A DNA stretch of 64,000 nt, from positions 43,106,771 to 43,170,770 of the forward strand of contig CM042088.1 in assembly GCA_023512835.1 (NCBI GenBank), read 5' to 3'. The translations under genes were made by a program, and so were the position numbers. The stretch is from Taxillus chinensis. Taxonomy: Eukaryota > Streptophyta > Magnoliopsida > Santalales > Loranthaceae. Below, one piece after another: positions 37,018-49,741 of the stretch; position 1 is the stretch's first letter, and each line of letters begins with the position of its first letter. Below the pieces are notes generated by a model. That model made no database searches and was not told the DNA's origin. It was given only the letters and a program-made list of their open reading frames with translations.

Positions 37018-38050
37018 TCTTAAATCTTTCGAGATATCTACCTTAAAAAAAATACATAACTAAGACATGATTAATTTTTTTGAAAGTCCAAAATGCGTGC
37101 GAACTTACTTGGAACATAACTTGAGCCAGTAGAATGGTGTGGGTGGTGTGATCCATTGCATCATTATGTTACTGCTGGCCCCATCAGCTGGTCTGGTCTG
37201 GTGTCAAGCTGCACATGGTCCCGAACAAAGCCTTGTTAATTAAGCAGGGGAGGGCCCTTTTGTTTCACCCGATAATTACATGAGAAAAAAACCTCCCACT
37301 CCCGCGGTCTCCTCAGATCTTCTTCCTAAAGGCTAAAGCAACACAGTCAAAGAATCATATATTATATATACACATATATCACTTTTTGTTTTATCTTATT
37401 CTTATTGATGCAAGCGAGTGATTGATTGCCTGTGCTGGTCTTTAACAAGAAAGATGAGCCTGGCCCCAATAGAGCTCTGTATGGTATGGTTAGCAATGGA
37501 AGTTTTGGTACCACCCTGTGGGAGAAACTTTTCTTTTAGAGCTCTGTGTTTTTCTCGGATGTTATGGGTAACCAAAAGACTTCCTAGTTTAAAATATGAG
37601 ACCAGACAATTGACTTCCTATATATGATGTGTTTGCTGGTAATCTGATCCTGTTATCATTGTGCCATCTCCGATCTAAAACATGCTTCCTCATCAAGTCA
37701 CTCATGTCCCATAGCACTCTCTGAAAACATCTCGACTTGACAGATTGTTTTTTCATTTCTGTGTCATATAATAAATGGGTGGAAGAAAGTGATCAAACAG
37801 GAAGTTTCACTGTTAGTATATATTATTACCCATATATTGCTTGTATTATTACTTAATAAAACTTAAACATCTTACCTCCAGCTTTTATGGGTAAATAAAA
37901 AAAAATAAACTGCACACAAAAATTATAGTACTTGTTAGTTGTTGTTAACACCCTTCTCAATTCTTAAGTGGAAGAGGTGGAAAATAGGGAAAGTTAGAAA
38001 AGTTGTTTGGGTTCACGTTTTTTTTTCCTGTTTTATGCATTTAAATGCAG
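37018..38050. other. Intergenic sequence with a non-AT-rich stretch of unknown nature
   Basis: Between about 37080 and 37740 the base composition is close to balanced (for example ccatcagctggtctggtctg near 37185), unlike the surrounding DNA. No long open frame, tRNA or known element is recognised. It may be an untranslated exon, a noncoding RNA gene or old transposon sequence. Confidence 0.35.
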
Positions 38051-38054
38051 AAAA

Positions 38055-38470
38055 CTACTTTAACGTTTTGCTTGGTTACCATTTTTGGCGTAAGTTTTCA
38101 AAAACAAAACATTTGAAAACGAAAAAAGCGAAAACATCTTTGTTTCTTGGTCACCCCCCCCCCCCCCCCCCCCGGCGCGACGCCCCACCCCTCGACTGCC
38201 GATCTCCCCTACGTGGGACCTCTCCCCTTGCTGCCGTAGCCGCTGTCAGATCTCTCCTGCCGCCGCCGCTAATAGACTTCTCCGCGGGTGAGTACTCAGT
38301 GGATCTCTTCTATTGTTGATCATACAAAAATGAAAACATTTTTTGTAAAAATACATATCAAACAAAAAAATATTTTAAATTTAACAGAAAACACACTATA
38401 CTCAATATTTTCAAATACAACTTTTAAAAACAAAAAACCAAAAACATTCATCAAACACATAATGTTTGAT
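38055..38470. mobile_element. TIR-type element, copy 2, with a GC-rich core
   Basis: The left arm (about 38065-38130) and the right arm (about 38400-38460, caaaaaaccaaaaacattca) are imperfect inverted repeats. The right arm inverted matches the left arm of the element at 36485. The core starts with 20 consecutive C at 38154-38173 and remains strongly GC-rich to about 38290 (gccgccgccgctaatag). An open frame through it encodes only low-complexity Pro/Arg/Ala sequence. Ends are approximate and the superfamily is not determined. Confidence 0.5.
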
Positions 38471-38698
38471 TGGGGTGTTTTTTATTTTAGTTTTTAAAAT
38501 ATAATAGCTATTTTTTGGTATAAAAATTTAAATACAAGATAAACTTATTTTTATTTGTCCTAAAAAATAAAAATAATATCCTTAAATTTGAAGTCTAATC
38601 CTAATTAAACAAAGGGGGCACAATTGTAGCCACACCATAGCGGCACAAAATCATTCAAGTGAACGAAGGACCAAAATTCGAGTAAAAATTAAACAAAG

Positions 38699-38770
38699 GG
38701 GGCGTTCCGAGAATCGAACTCGGGACCTCTCGCACCCGAAGCGAGAATCATACCACTAGACCAAACGCCC
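38699..38770 (-). tRNA. tRNA-Pro (anticodon CGG)
   Basis: A complete 72-nt cloverleaf on the minus strand. The acceptor stem gggcgtt pairs with aacgccc, and the discriminator base is C. The D arm contains ggtctagtggtatga. The anticodon stem ctcgc/gcgag encloses the loop ttcgggt with anticodon CGG at positions 34-36. The T arm is cccgag-ttcgatt-ctcggg-like with the B-box gttcgattc. There is no intron and no encoded CCA, as normal for a nuclear gene. It ends 222 bases upstream of the start codon of the divergent ZMAT2-like gene. Confidence 0.97.
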
Positions 38771-38992
38771 GACGACAGCGGTAGTAGCCATATAAATCTA
38801 TAATTGTTAGTTATGAAGAGACCGTATCCTTTTTCCAAATGATTACATTACATCTTGATTACATTCATCTCCATTGTCTGATTAGGTCGGTTCCAGTCCA
38901 GTGTGCTAGGGTTTATCTGTTGTCTTCTCCATTACTTCCCTTCCCATAGATCCCTTTGTTTGATTATTCTATCACCGCAAGAGTCGCCGTCA

Positions 38993-41900
38993 ATGGCTCA
39001 GCCCAACAACGTAAGCTCAACTCCCTCCTCCCCTAAACTGCACCAATCACTGGTGTCTAGTTTGATGATGTGTTCTTCAATTTTTATATCATTGTATGTA
39101 TGTGTTTGTATGACTGTAATAGGCTGTCGGAGTAGACGATACCTTCAGACGAAAGTTCAATCGTGAAGAATACCTAGAACGCGCTCGGGAGCGCGAAGAA
39201 CAGGTCCTTGTTTCTCCAATTTATCACATACCCTATGTTCCTTTCATTGTGTTTTGTGGTTTGATTGATTGAATATGCTCTCTTTTTTATTTTTTTTATT
39301 TTTTTGGATTTCTGAATCAGGAATCGGACCGAGTAAAGTCGAAATGTGAGTTATTTGATTCATTTTTGTTGTGTATTTATTTCCTTAGTTTTGAATGTTT
39401 TGGCATCTTTGTGATATGCTTGTGAAATTTAGGAACTGGGTTTTAGTACATTGTGGGTTTGTGGGTGTTTTCCTTTAATATTGTAATGTTGATCAAATAC
39501 AGCTAAAGGGCCGCCTGTGCAAAGGAAGCCGTTGAAGCACAGGGATTATGAAGTAGACCTTGACTCTCGATTGGGGAAAACCCAGGTTAGCCATGGTCTA
39601 TTTTTTGGTTGATTTTCGTTGGCCTTTTGGGTTCAATTTTGATGCTTGTGTAAAAACTAAAAAATAAACTCATAGTATGTATATACTCCTGAGAATATTG
39701 TGCTGAATCATTAGATTTGTAAAGAATCCTGTTGGTCTCCCACCCTTATTGCAATCTTACATCTTGTTATCAAACTTGTGATGATGGCCTGAGGTGATAA
39801 TATGGCACTGCAGGAGAAAGTCTGTAGAAATGGTATTTTCTGGTATTCAAGACATGTTCCTAATTTATGAAATTAACTGGGCTGTCAGATTAGATGCCAG
39901 ATGAATGAGCCTCAAAGACATTTGCATCACCTCATCTCACTTTCCTCCTCTATTTCATGTCTGACACCATTGAAAACAAGTGCGTTTCTATATTCATGCT
40001 GATAGACCAAAGGCTAACCTTTGCATGTCCCCTTTTCCTTTTCTCAATTATGCAGGTTGTTACTCCAATAGCGCCTTTAAGCCAGCAGGTAACCTCTTAG
40101 TGTATTCATAATTTCATGTTTCAATCTATACTATAGCTGTTGTTGATAAACATCTCTAGACAGTTTTTCCTCTTCATCATATGGGAAATGGGAATAGTTA
40201 AAAATGCATGAAACGCTGTTTTGTATACTTACATCTCTTACTAGTTCTTCTGCGAATAAGAACAAATAACTGTTTTCCTATAGCATATATATAATCTAGA
40301 TCTTCTCTAGGCACAACTGAGAAATTGTGAGTGGCAGAAAATCATGCATAGAGACATCCATTCAACCTCAGTTTGTGGGGAAAAACATATTTCAAGTTGC
40401 ATTGTAGAAAACCTTCTTAAGCTGAAAACAAAGGAAATTTATTGGTCCTGGGTTTCGTGTTTCTCAGATATTAGCCAGTTTCCTTTTCCTTGAGGACATC
40501 ATGCCCATCTTTTCACAGTTGCTAGGGGGTGCATTTTAGATCAAGTCATGTCTCCCTAAATTTCCAAATCACCACTGCATTTTATTTTCCCATCTGGGTT
40601 CCTCATTCCTCAGGCAGAAACTGTTTTAGCTTGAAACAATTCATTTCACACTATTGGGGCATAAATGTCAAAAACAAACTACTACACAACCTTTTGCAGA
40701 TATTGCAAAGAAGAGATCATAAAGTGTAGGCACTTTTAATGCGATCGTTTCTGTATATTTTAAGCAATACAATCATCCCTTGCTTTTCTACAAAGCATTC
40801 ATACTCATACATGAGGAGGGTTATACAGCTAATGTGGCTTGAATGCCATTAATGTATATCTATGCTTAAGAAAAAAATTTGGCCAGCAACATTGGAAGCT
40901 TGAACTAAAAAAATATTATCCTGTTACCATGTTAGGGGCAACACGATTGAAACCTTTAGCCATTAAATGCGAGCCAACTTTGTTTGTCATTAACAGGGCC
41001 TATGTTATGTGTGATGGTCAGGTCCTTTGGTAGTGCTATGATGGGCCTACCTAGATCATTAGCATCCCAATTTTGGGCCTGGGATTTGATAAACTTTGCC
41101 CTTTATAATATTCATAATTTATGTGAATGCTCTATCGTCAAATATATTTAACCTTACCTAGTATCTGTTAATATCCAAACTGTTTATGTATAAGTTAAGT
41201 CTCTGATTTCTTTTGCAAGTTATTCGACATTGGTCATTGCTTGCTATATTTGGTTCTTATGCAGGCTGGGTACTATTGCTCAGTGTGTGAATGCGTGGTA
41301 AAGGATTCTGCCAACTACTTGGACCATATCAATGGCAAGAAACGTATGTGTTTTACATGTTGTTCATGTGTCCATTTCACAATTTTTCACCATACTTATA
41401 GTTTTCTTGATTTGTGTCAGATCAACGTGCTTTGGGCATGTCTATGAGGGTTGAGAGAGCATCTCTGCAACAGGTAAATTTTAAAAAAGACCTCCATGAT
41501 GTATTCACATGGAGATTTTATGACACAAACGTAATGAAAGGGCTGTAAAGTCCATTTGTGTTGTGTTTAAAAAAAAAAAGCCTTACCAAATCACAAATAT
41601 GTCTCAATTATACGATATACTTGGCCCAAAGTTAGAGGGTATGCATTATGCACTACATTATTGCTCATGTCAAGCTCCAATCCAATAATAGAATCTAACT
41701 TGAAATTTCAATTTACTCCCCATGCTTGTAAAGGTGTGGAAATATCCCCGGTGCTCCAAGCCAATTGACATCTTTTTAAATTTTGTGGAAATACTCTCTG
41801 AAGTTGTGGTTTTTAGACCTTAGAGCACTCAGCCATATGGCTAGTCGAATTTATTGAATCAACTTCACGTTAAAATTTATTTTAACATTAAATTAATTCC

Positions 41901-43250
41901 AACCAATTCAATCGATTCATGTGAGAAGAGAGTAAAGATGGTATAAAATAAATAAAAAGTTCAAAATTAATATTTTAATAGTATAATGAAAGATTTGTCA
42001 AGTCTATTATTTGTTGTAAAAAATATCTAGCTAAAATTTATAAAAATAAATTTTTTGGCTAAAAGATATTGAGTCCATTACTAGTGTCCTTAGCTTCGGT
42101 GTGATTGAGGGGGTGCAAAGTTCATTCATATTGTTGTATTTATTGGTTTTGTTTATCAAGATTGACATGTTGGGTCAAATGTTGTCTTTCCATTTTGTAG
42201 CAAATATCATTTGGAGTATATACATGTTGTGAAAAGTATTGATTTGGATTCTTCATTGTGTTGTTTGTATGACGCAGTGGAGGTACCATGATTGGCCTTG
42301 TCACTTTTGCCATCAAGCCTTGGAGATGCCTTCTTGGGCCAAATTATTGTGTAATTGAGCATATTTTATGTTTGGGTCTCACCTTTGCATAATTGAACAT
42401 TTTTCATTGTTCTTGGACTTGTTTTTCGAAGATTTATTCATTGATGTTTTAGTTGATAACATTGTGCAGATGAGTATTCATTGATCTTCATAATCCATCA
42501 TATTTTTTATTCAAGTAGGAGTTTTGAATAGAAGAATGTTTTATGGGGAACATATTAAAGATTTGATCTGATTAGGTTTTGGAATATTTACTGCCTGTTA
42601 TGAGATATGTTGTGGTGTTGTCATTTGTATTCAGGTGCAGGAGAGATTTGAAAGTCTCAAAAAGAGAAGAACTCCTGGAAGTTTCACAGAACAAGGTAAA
42701 TTATGGTAGTTTTTGATAGGAAAAAACAAAACATATGACATATATTTTGTATAATCGGTTTGACTCTTCCATAATTTCTGACTCCATTTCGCCCTTCCTT
42801 ATCTTGTTCATTTCCCTTCTCTCGGAAAATGGAAACAATAAGCATGATCTTTTTATTTGTGCTTAGACCTTGATGAGAGGATATTAAAACAGCAGCAAGA
42901 AGAAGAGGAACGCAAGCGCCAACGTCGAGAAAGGAAGAAAGAAAAAAAGGTTTGTACCATCTAGTTGTCTTGTGAGGCCATAATTTAGTGTGATTTGTAA
43001 TGTTGAGGGAGTAATAAGATGCACATTATATTGCTGTTCTGTTTCTATGTTGGAATTATTTCCTCCAGTGGCCTCTATATTCATATCCGTTACTATTATT
43101 TTACTTTATTGGCTAGAATTTTCAGGGTTGTTGATTGTCCTTTTTATGCCCTTGGATCAGAAAGAAAAGGCAGCAGAAGAGGAACCCGAGACTGACCCTG
43201 ATGTTGCCGCTATGATGGGATTCGGGGGCTTTGGTTCATCTAAAAAATGA
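38993..43250 (+). CDS. Matrin-type zinc finger protein, ZMAT2/Snu23 homologue, 201 aa
   Basis: Ten exons: 38993-39010, 39123-39203, 39321-39345, 39503-39585, 40056-40088, 41265-41343, 41421-41473, 42635-42695, 42867-42949 and 43161-43250, summing to 202 codons. After MAQPNN come [20 protein letters not shown] and [20 protein letters not shown], then a single matrin/U1-type zinc finger (residues 85-107, C-x2-C-x12-H-x5-H: C85, C88, H101, H107). The last His is completed across the exon 6/7 splice. Next come [13 protein letters not shown], a charged coiled-coil-like segment ([20 protein letters not shown]), and the conserved end [12 protein letters not shown]. Human ZMAT2 and yeast Snu23 are U4/U6.U5 tri-snRNP or pre-B spliceosome components, so a nuclear pre-mRNA splicing role is inferred. 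Length matches human ZMAT2 (199 aa). Confidence 0.95.
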
Positions 43251-45612
43251 TCCACAAGGACTGCAATTTTTCATCTGAAGGTATCATGTTCGGTGGGTTA
43301 TCTTTGTTGATTTTCCTCGCCCAGAGAGGATTCATCTTTTCTACACATGCTTGCTTGGCGAATTTAGATCGCAGCATATGGTCAATAGAATTATGATGGA
43401 GTAGCATCATATTAATTGTTGTAGAGTTAACCGTTCACACTAACCAGGATTGTAGCAACCGAAGCGGTGATATTGTCGTTTGTACCATTTATTTGGCGCA
43501 CATTTGGCAGTGGCCATTTCTAATTATACATGTGCCGTCTTTTCAAGTTTCAGAAGTGGATGTCAAAAATTGAACTCAAAGCGGGTATAGGATTATATAT
43601 CATGGTACAAATGCAAAGATTTTAAGGCAGTTATGAACTTGGTGGTTTGGTCTCTCCAGAGCCCATGTTAAAGTCGAAGGGAGGGAGGTCCACTTCAGGC
43701 CACCCATCATCTAGGGGCTTTCAGGCTACCCATGATCGGCAAGTCAGGAATTGCCACACAGGACACTTGATCTGAAACTTGAGGTTTACTTAAATTTACA
43801 TTTAATTAACCTCTCACCACACCATCCGGTGGCAGAGTGGATGTGTGAAAGCTGTCGGATTATAGGTGAACGTGTATGATTTGCATTCCCAAATGATACT
43901 AATTGGATTCGGATTTTCTGCGACTATATTATTGTTTTATCTTCTTCCGTTAGACTACAGGCAGATGTTGAGACGAGTTTTTTTTTTCTAATAAAATATT
44001 AGCAAATAAGGTTACATTGAATATTGTCTTGAGACTATTTCAAGGTCCCATTAAATATATTGATACCGACGAAATTTACCTGATAGTTTATATGCTTGGT
44101 AAGTGCTCGATAAACTTGACTGATAACGTGATATAGTAAGCAAGAGATACTTATTGAGCACTAGCATATCGAACATATTGGCAGAAGTTAATGTTGCCAA
44201 GTTTTTGGGTTGAACGAATTTTTTTGGAAGAAAAATGACAAATTCGGTGGTGCATGAAGCACTCATGGAGAGTCGCGGAATCTAGGAAAGTCGGGTTGAA
44301 TCATAATTTTTTTCATAATTAATTTCAATTGCAAGAGATTTGATCCTGACTTGAATCCATGATTATTACTAAGGTCCATTCTTTATTTCATTAAAAAATA
44401 TTATATGTAATCTCTATGTTATTAAATTATAAAATTTAATAGTTAAATAGTAATAATCAAAAGATAAAAAATAATAAAAATAAATAAATGATAACATTTA
44501 GAATAAAAATATTATTTTAATAATAAAAAATAAAAAATTTAAATCTTTATATTTGTAAAAAATCGGAGGATAGCTGATTTTAATTTAATTTTTTTTAACG
44601 TCTACATCTAAGGCTTACGTTATCATTCCATATATATAATTTAAGTCATAAATAATGGGTATTGTTTATTTTTATTTTTATTTTCTTCCTGGTCTTACCT
44701 ACGCTTTGTCAATTTCTCAAGTTGGACATCTTTTCTTCCCTTACCAGTAGATATGCGATGAGATTGTCATACCATACTAATCATGTATTCTGCTTTGGGC
44801 ACTACGTCATCATTTGTTTTGTTGTCAGGATGCATTCTTTTTTTATTTGTGATGCACCATCGAGTCAGTGTAATACAATTTGAGCACATAAAAATCTAAT
44901 CTACGTCTTCAACTGTAGGTGTGATATGTGCACTTATGGTTCAATTTGCCTCACTTTATATTTTTTTACAACAAAATTCACATATTTGTATGCGAAAATA
45001 AAATTTAAATAAATAAAATTAATATAAGAATAAAATGTAATAGAATAAAAATATTTTACTGTCTTACCTGTAATTAATATACAATACTATGAATAAATAT
45101 TATTTTTAAAATTAAAAATATCTTCTTCAGTAGGCAACCGCCAATCCATGTAACACACTAATCCAAGTAACCTAACCTCTCAACCACTTGCCATAAACTT
45201 GCATATAGATTGTAACGATTGAACTTAATTCAAGCCCAAAACTGTACAAGCTCACACATTACTAGCTTGATTACATAGCTTATGTCATTAATCATAAATT
45301 TAACATGCATACGTACAATTCATTAATCTATATTAGTTATAATAATTTCTAATATAATTTCTAATCATACTTACAATATAAATATATATATAAATTCTAT
45401 ATAATATAACTATATTTACGAAGTAGGTGTACACGGTATTTTCAAGTTAGACAGCACTCTGGATTACGTATTTAATCATTTCCATAGACATGGTATAACA
45501 AGAGAGAAACTTCCAACTCTAATTTCGATTTTTTAACATAGCTCTTCCAAAAAAAAAACAAACAAACAATGATGAGGAAGAAGTAGCCTATTTTTTATTG
45601 GATGGAGGAGAA
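43251..45612. other. ZMAT2 3' UTR, intergenic sequence and SAR1 3' UTR
   Basis: The first few hundred bases are probably the ZMAT2 3' UTR. The stretch 43640-43780 is less AT-rich and contains a partial direct repeat (caggccacccat and caggctacccat). From 44300 to 45450 the DNA is AT-rich and featureless. The last 150 bases before 45613 are probably SAR1 3' UTR. Confidence 0.4.
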
Positions 45613-48600
45613 CTACTTGATGTATTGCGAGACCCACTTGAACCCATCTCCATAACCCATTTTTCGAACAATGCTGCACATGAACACCTCTACGGGCCGT
45701 ACGTTTGACTCTGACAAGTTAACTCGACCCTTTCCTGTGGTGAAGTTTGTCAGGCCAAGGTGATAACGCAGCTCATCTTCTGAGGCCGCATACGGAATAT
45801 CAATCTTGTTCCCAAGAACAAGGAATGGGACGTCTACAAGAGCCTGGTCCGAAAGGAGAGCATCCAACTCCTTTTTTGACTCAACAAATCTTTCCTTATC
45901 AAAAGCATCCACCAGGTAAACCACTGCATCAACCTTGATACAACAAAAAAAACATTTTTACTCCACCGTCTTAAACGAAGTAACCCAATATGTTGCAGTA
46001 GTGCATTTGGAATATAAAATAAATTGTATAGCATGCAGAAGTAGAAACTTCAAAAGTAGTTCACTCATATCTAACACCAGTTCGTCTCCCATGGAATTAG
46101 GGCATGCTTCCAAAAGAAACTTTTAACGAATTAAATTACCCATTAAAGGGAAAACGCAAATCATCAGATAAAAGGAAAACTACAAATAGAAGACATTCAT
46201 TCACAAACTAGAATGTGACAGTTTTACATCCAATAGAAGCCAAGAGCATGCATGGTACGACAATTATGAATACTTTGAATATTTTGCTTAATGGATGGTA
46301 GAGCGTGTCATTTTTACACCACCAAAATTATCAGGGTGCCATGGTGGCCCCCCCTCATGGGGGGGCCTCAGATAAATCAACACAAATGCTAATTACGAAC
46401 TAGGTTGAGCCAACTTGTCAAGAAAGTTGAAAGTAGAAACATGTATCCACCAATTTCTGATTAAACGGCGGCCACTGAGTGATTTCACACTATCATTTAC
46501 AATACATCCGTGAGTATTCCCCCTATACTTCCCAAACCAGGTGACATAATGTAAAATTCTACAGGCAGCTATGAATTTGGTTTTTAATTCCCAAGAAAAC
46601 TTAGGGGTCAACATTCAAACCCCACATGAGTAAAAGAACCTGTGGTGAGGTACCGTTGTTCCACCTGAAAATTTATCATGGTGTTATCATTGGCCTCATG
46701 GTGTTATCATTTAGAATCAGGCTTAAAAATCAACTGCAGAGGATAAAAATTTTAGACTAACTCTTTATTATTTTTATAAGTAGAACAAGCTTTATCAGAG
46801 TAGCACTTAAATTATTGATGTCAACCAGGACAACCTAGGTCAAATAATGTAAAATCATATCAATTTGTTTTTATGGGCAGCTCATTTAACGTTTTGGGTT
46901 CCCAAAAAAAAAAAAAAAAACATTCAAGGTCAACAAAACTTTATGAACACAATTTGAACTCTAGTATCAGTATATGAATGTATGGTAAGGTACCGTTGTT
47001 ACATGAAGAAAAACCATGGCGTCATTGATGCACCACCTAAAATCAATCCAGGCATTATGAATCGAACACAAAATGTTTAGTTGGAATTAGCGTGGGCCTG
47101 CTTAGACCAAAATGTAGTGGACAGTAAAAATAAGCAGGTGTCAACTATTTAGAAATTGAAATTTAGATTACAGTAGCACCAAATAAGACCAGCCGCACCC
47201 ACCTAATTTTGATGTTGACATCCTTTTCAACACTACCAAACCTGGGTAGATTCATTTTGGTTGTAGACTACCATAAAAACTTGGAGGGTAGAAAAAGGAT
47301 TATGGTTGTTATTTAAATCTGTAAATATAATATGAAGGAGTGTATTAGTAAGGTACCATTGCAATGCCACAAAAGTTATCATGGGGTCATTGGTGGAACC
47401 CCATGATCAATGTTGATCCCAGTGAATCAAACAAACACAAAATGTTAACTTGGAAGTTGTAACTAGTTTAGGCCACCTAATAAAAAGAGTAGATTGTGAA
47501 AATAAGAAAATACCAACTTTCAAAGACACTAGAATGAGAAAAACACTAGAACATATCTACATAGAATTCTGAAAAAGCTACTCAGAATGAGAAATCACTA
47601 GAATTATACTCCAAACAACAAATACACAAGGACAGCAACCCGCCAACTTTCAAATGTGTGGCCAGCAAAGATGAAGAATCATACTAGTAGATTAGCTTCT
47701 CATTTTAGGTTCTCAAAAAAAAATGGTGACCAACAGACACTTAAAGAAGAGATTCAGAACATAAGGAATCAATAAAAGAATATTAGTTTCTATTGGCAGT
47801 ATAACTAACCCTATATGTTGACATTCCATAGCACACTAAACAACTTAAGTGAAATAATGAAAAAGCATATTAGTTTCTATGGGCAGTATACGAAATGAAT
47901 GTAAGGTAAGGTACCATTGTTACACCTTCAAAATTATCAAGGTGTTTATTAAAGGACCCCCCATTCATCAATGTTGGCCTCAAATGAATCAACCAAACAC
48001 AAATTGTTTGCTTGGAACTAGCTTGGGCCTGCTTGGCATAAGAAATATATTCTAAAAATAAGCTGGCTATAACTATTTTTAAAATCTAATTTAAAAAAAA
48101 AACTAACTTCTGTACCCATCTCAATTCTCAAGCTGGGTGACATAATGTAAAAGCATATTAGTTTCTCTGGGATAAATTTAATTTGGTTTAAAATTTCTAT
48201 ATAAAAAAACTTGGAGTCAACAAAGGATTGAGGCCAAAAATTAAACCTACATAATGAGGGAAAGTATTTTTCCCAAAATTGTACTTCAACATAACAAACG
48301 CATATGCAATTGCCACTTGAAAGATAGAACCCGCCTAAAATGGAAAATGTATTGGAATGTACTATTATTACACCTGCTGGAAGTAACAAGGTGCTATCAG
48401 CGAAATTCCAATACTTACTGTGGGCCTCCCATGAATCAAAAAGACAAAATGGTCAATTTGGGATTATGAAGGCGCATAAAAACTGAAAATGGCAGACGAC
48501 ATGACTACAAAAGACAATTGGGATGTAACATTTCTAAATTAATTCATTCCATGACCATTTTCTTTGATGTCCATGTCAAAAAGTAATGAAGTTGGCCTAC

Positions 48601-49541
48601 GCAAGAAGAAATCACATAAGGAACCATAAAATTATTTACCCTCAAATCGTTGACCCTTCAAAGTAACCGTATACTATTTATTCTAATAACAATAATAAGA
48701 CAACTACTCACCCGTGAAAAATACAATAATAGGTCATCAAGACTCTTGATATTAATACAAAACTCCTATGAATCACTAACAACGCGGCCCATAAGAACCA
48801 GCGGAATAATTTATCGATAAAGTGACGAAAAGCACATGATTTCGACAAAAATAAAATATATCAGGGAATTAAACGTTACTGGAATCACAGTGCCAGTATC
48901 GTTGGTCAACACAAATTGCAGTATGAAAGAAATGTCACATAAAGAAATAACATAACATAAATTATAGATAAAATTGTTTTAAAATAAACATTTTGAATCT
49001 CCCAAGTTTAACAGCAAAAAAAAAAGGGCATGGCATCTCAAGAAATTATCATCTCATAGAAAATCCCCCTAAAAGATTCACTGGTGCATCATTGAAAAGT
49101 ACCTTGGCATAGTAATCCTTCCAGACCCTGCGCGCAATCTGGTGCCCACCCAGATCAAAGGCTTTAAACTTGATTTTCCCAATACTCAACTCCTCAGATG
49201 TTGGGTATTGAGTAGGCTGATGCTGAACCAGTCTCTGCCGAAACCCATGGCAAATACCAACAAAATAAACAAACCCAATCGTTCCAATAGCTAAATTAAC
49301 CATTGTATCAAGACCCAGAAAGCAAAATCTTAATTCAAAAACCATTTGAACCTAAACACGAAACCAATGTGTTATTATAAAACAGATCCGTAGCGACAGC
49401 CGACAAGCATACCTCGTCTTTCAACATATGCAGCAGCGTTGTTTTACCGGCATTGTCGAGACCTAAGAACAGGATCTTGGCCTCCTTCTGCCACAGACCA
49501 AGGGATGCGAGGACCCCATAGAACCAGTCGAGCAAAAACAT
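45613..49541 (-). CDS. SAR1: SAR1-type small GTPase (COPII coat assembly), 193 aa
   Basis: Three coding exons on the minus strand: 49541-49413, 49234-49103 and 45933-45613. All joins are phase 0 and the sum is 194 codons, exactly the usual plant SAR1 length. The N-terminus [17 protein letters not shown] is the amphipathic membrane-anchoring helix. GTP-binding motifs are complete: GLDNAGKT (residues 27-34), the switch I region YPTSEEL, DLGGHQ (switch II), NKID, and CSI near the end. The C-terminus [14 protein letters not shown] is typical. SAR1-GTP recruits Sec23/24 and Sec13/31 to the ER membrane to start COPII vesicles. The second intron (3.17 kb) is filled by a degenerate repeat array. I cannot tell which SAR1 paralogue this is. 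Confidence 0.97.
46285..48470. repeat. Degenerate long-period repeat array within SAR1 intron 2
   Basis: A composite motif recurs about six times, at about 46290, 46641, 46983, 47348, 47905 and 48352. Each copy has gtaaggtaccattgttacac or a variant. It is followed by aaaattatcatggtg(t/c)-like sequence, then a tgaatcaa-cacaaa phrase, then a tagcttgggcctgctt-like phrase. Spacing is 340-560 bases, so the copies are diverged and have indels. The first copy also contains the short hairpin ggccccccctcatgggggggcc. Confidence 0.75.
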
Positions 49542-49741
49542 GATTTGCCACGATCAGATCCGATCAAATGACCTCAAAATTCGAAAGGAATACGAGAATT
49601 TGTGCCCAAAACAAACAAAAACGACCCTATGAATCGATCTGCGAACTCGGGAGTTGGTAATCTCTCGAGTGTATCGGCAATGACTACGGAGAGACGGGTT
49701 GAGGGAGGGCTATAAATAGAGAGACAGATATAAAACCCTAG

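Noticed and set aside
37939..38319. 126-codon open frame across the C run and GC-rich core
   Set aside because: The translation is low-complexity Pro/Arg/Ala generated by the C run. It lies inside a TIR-type element and has no family features.
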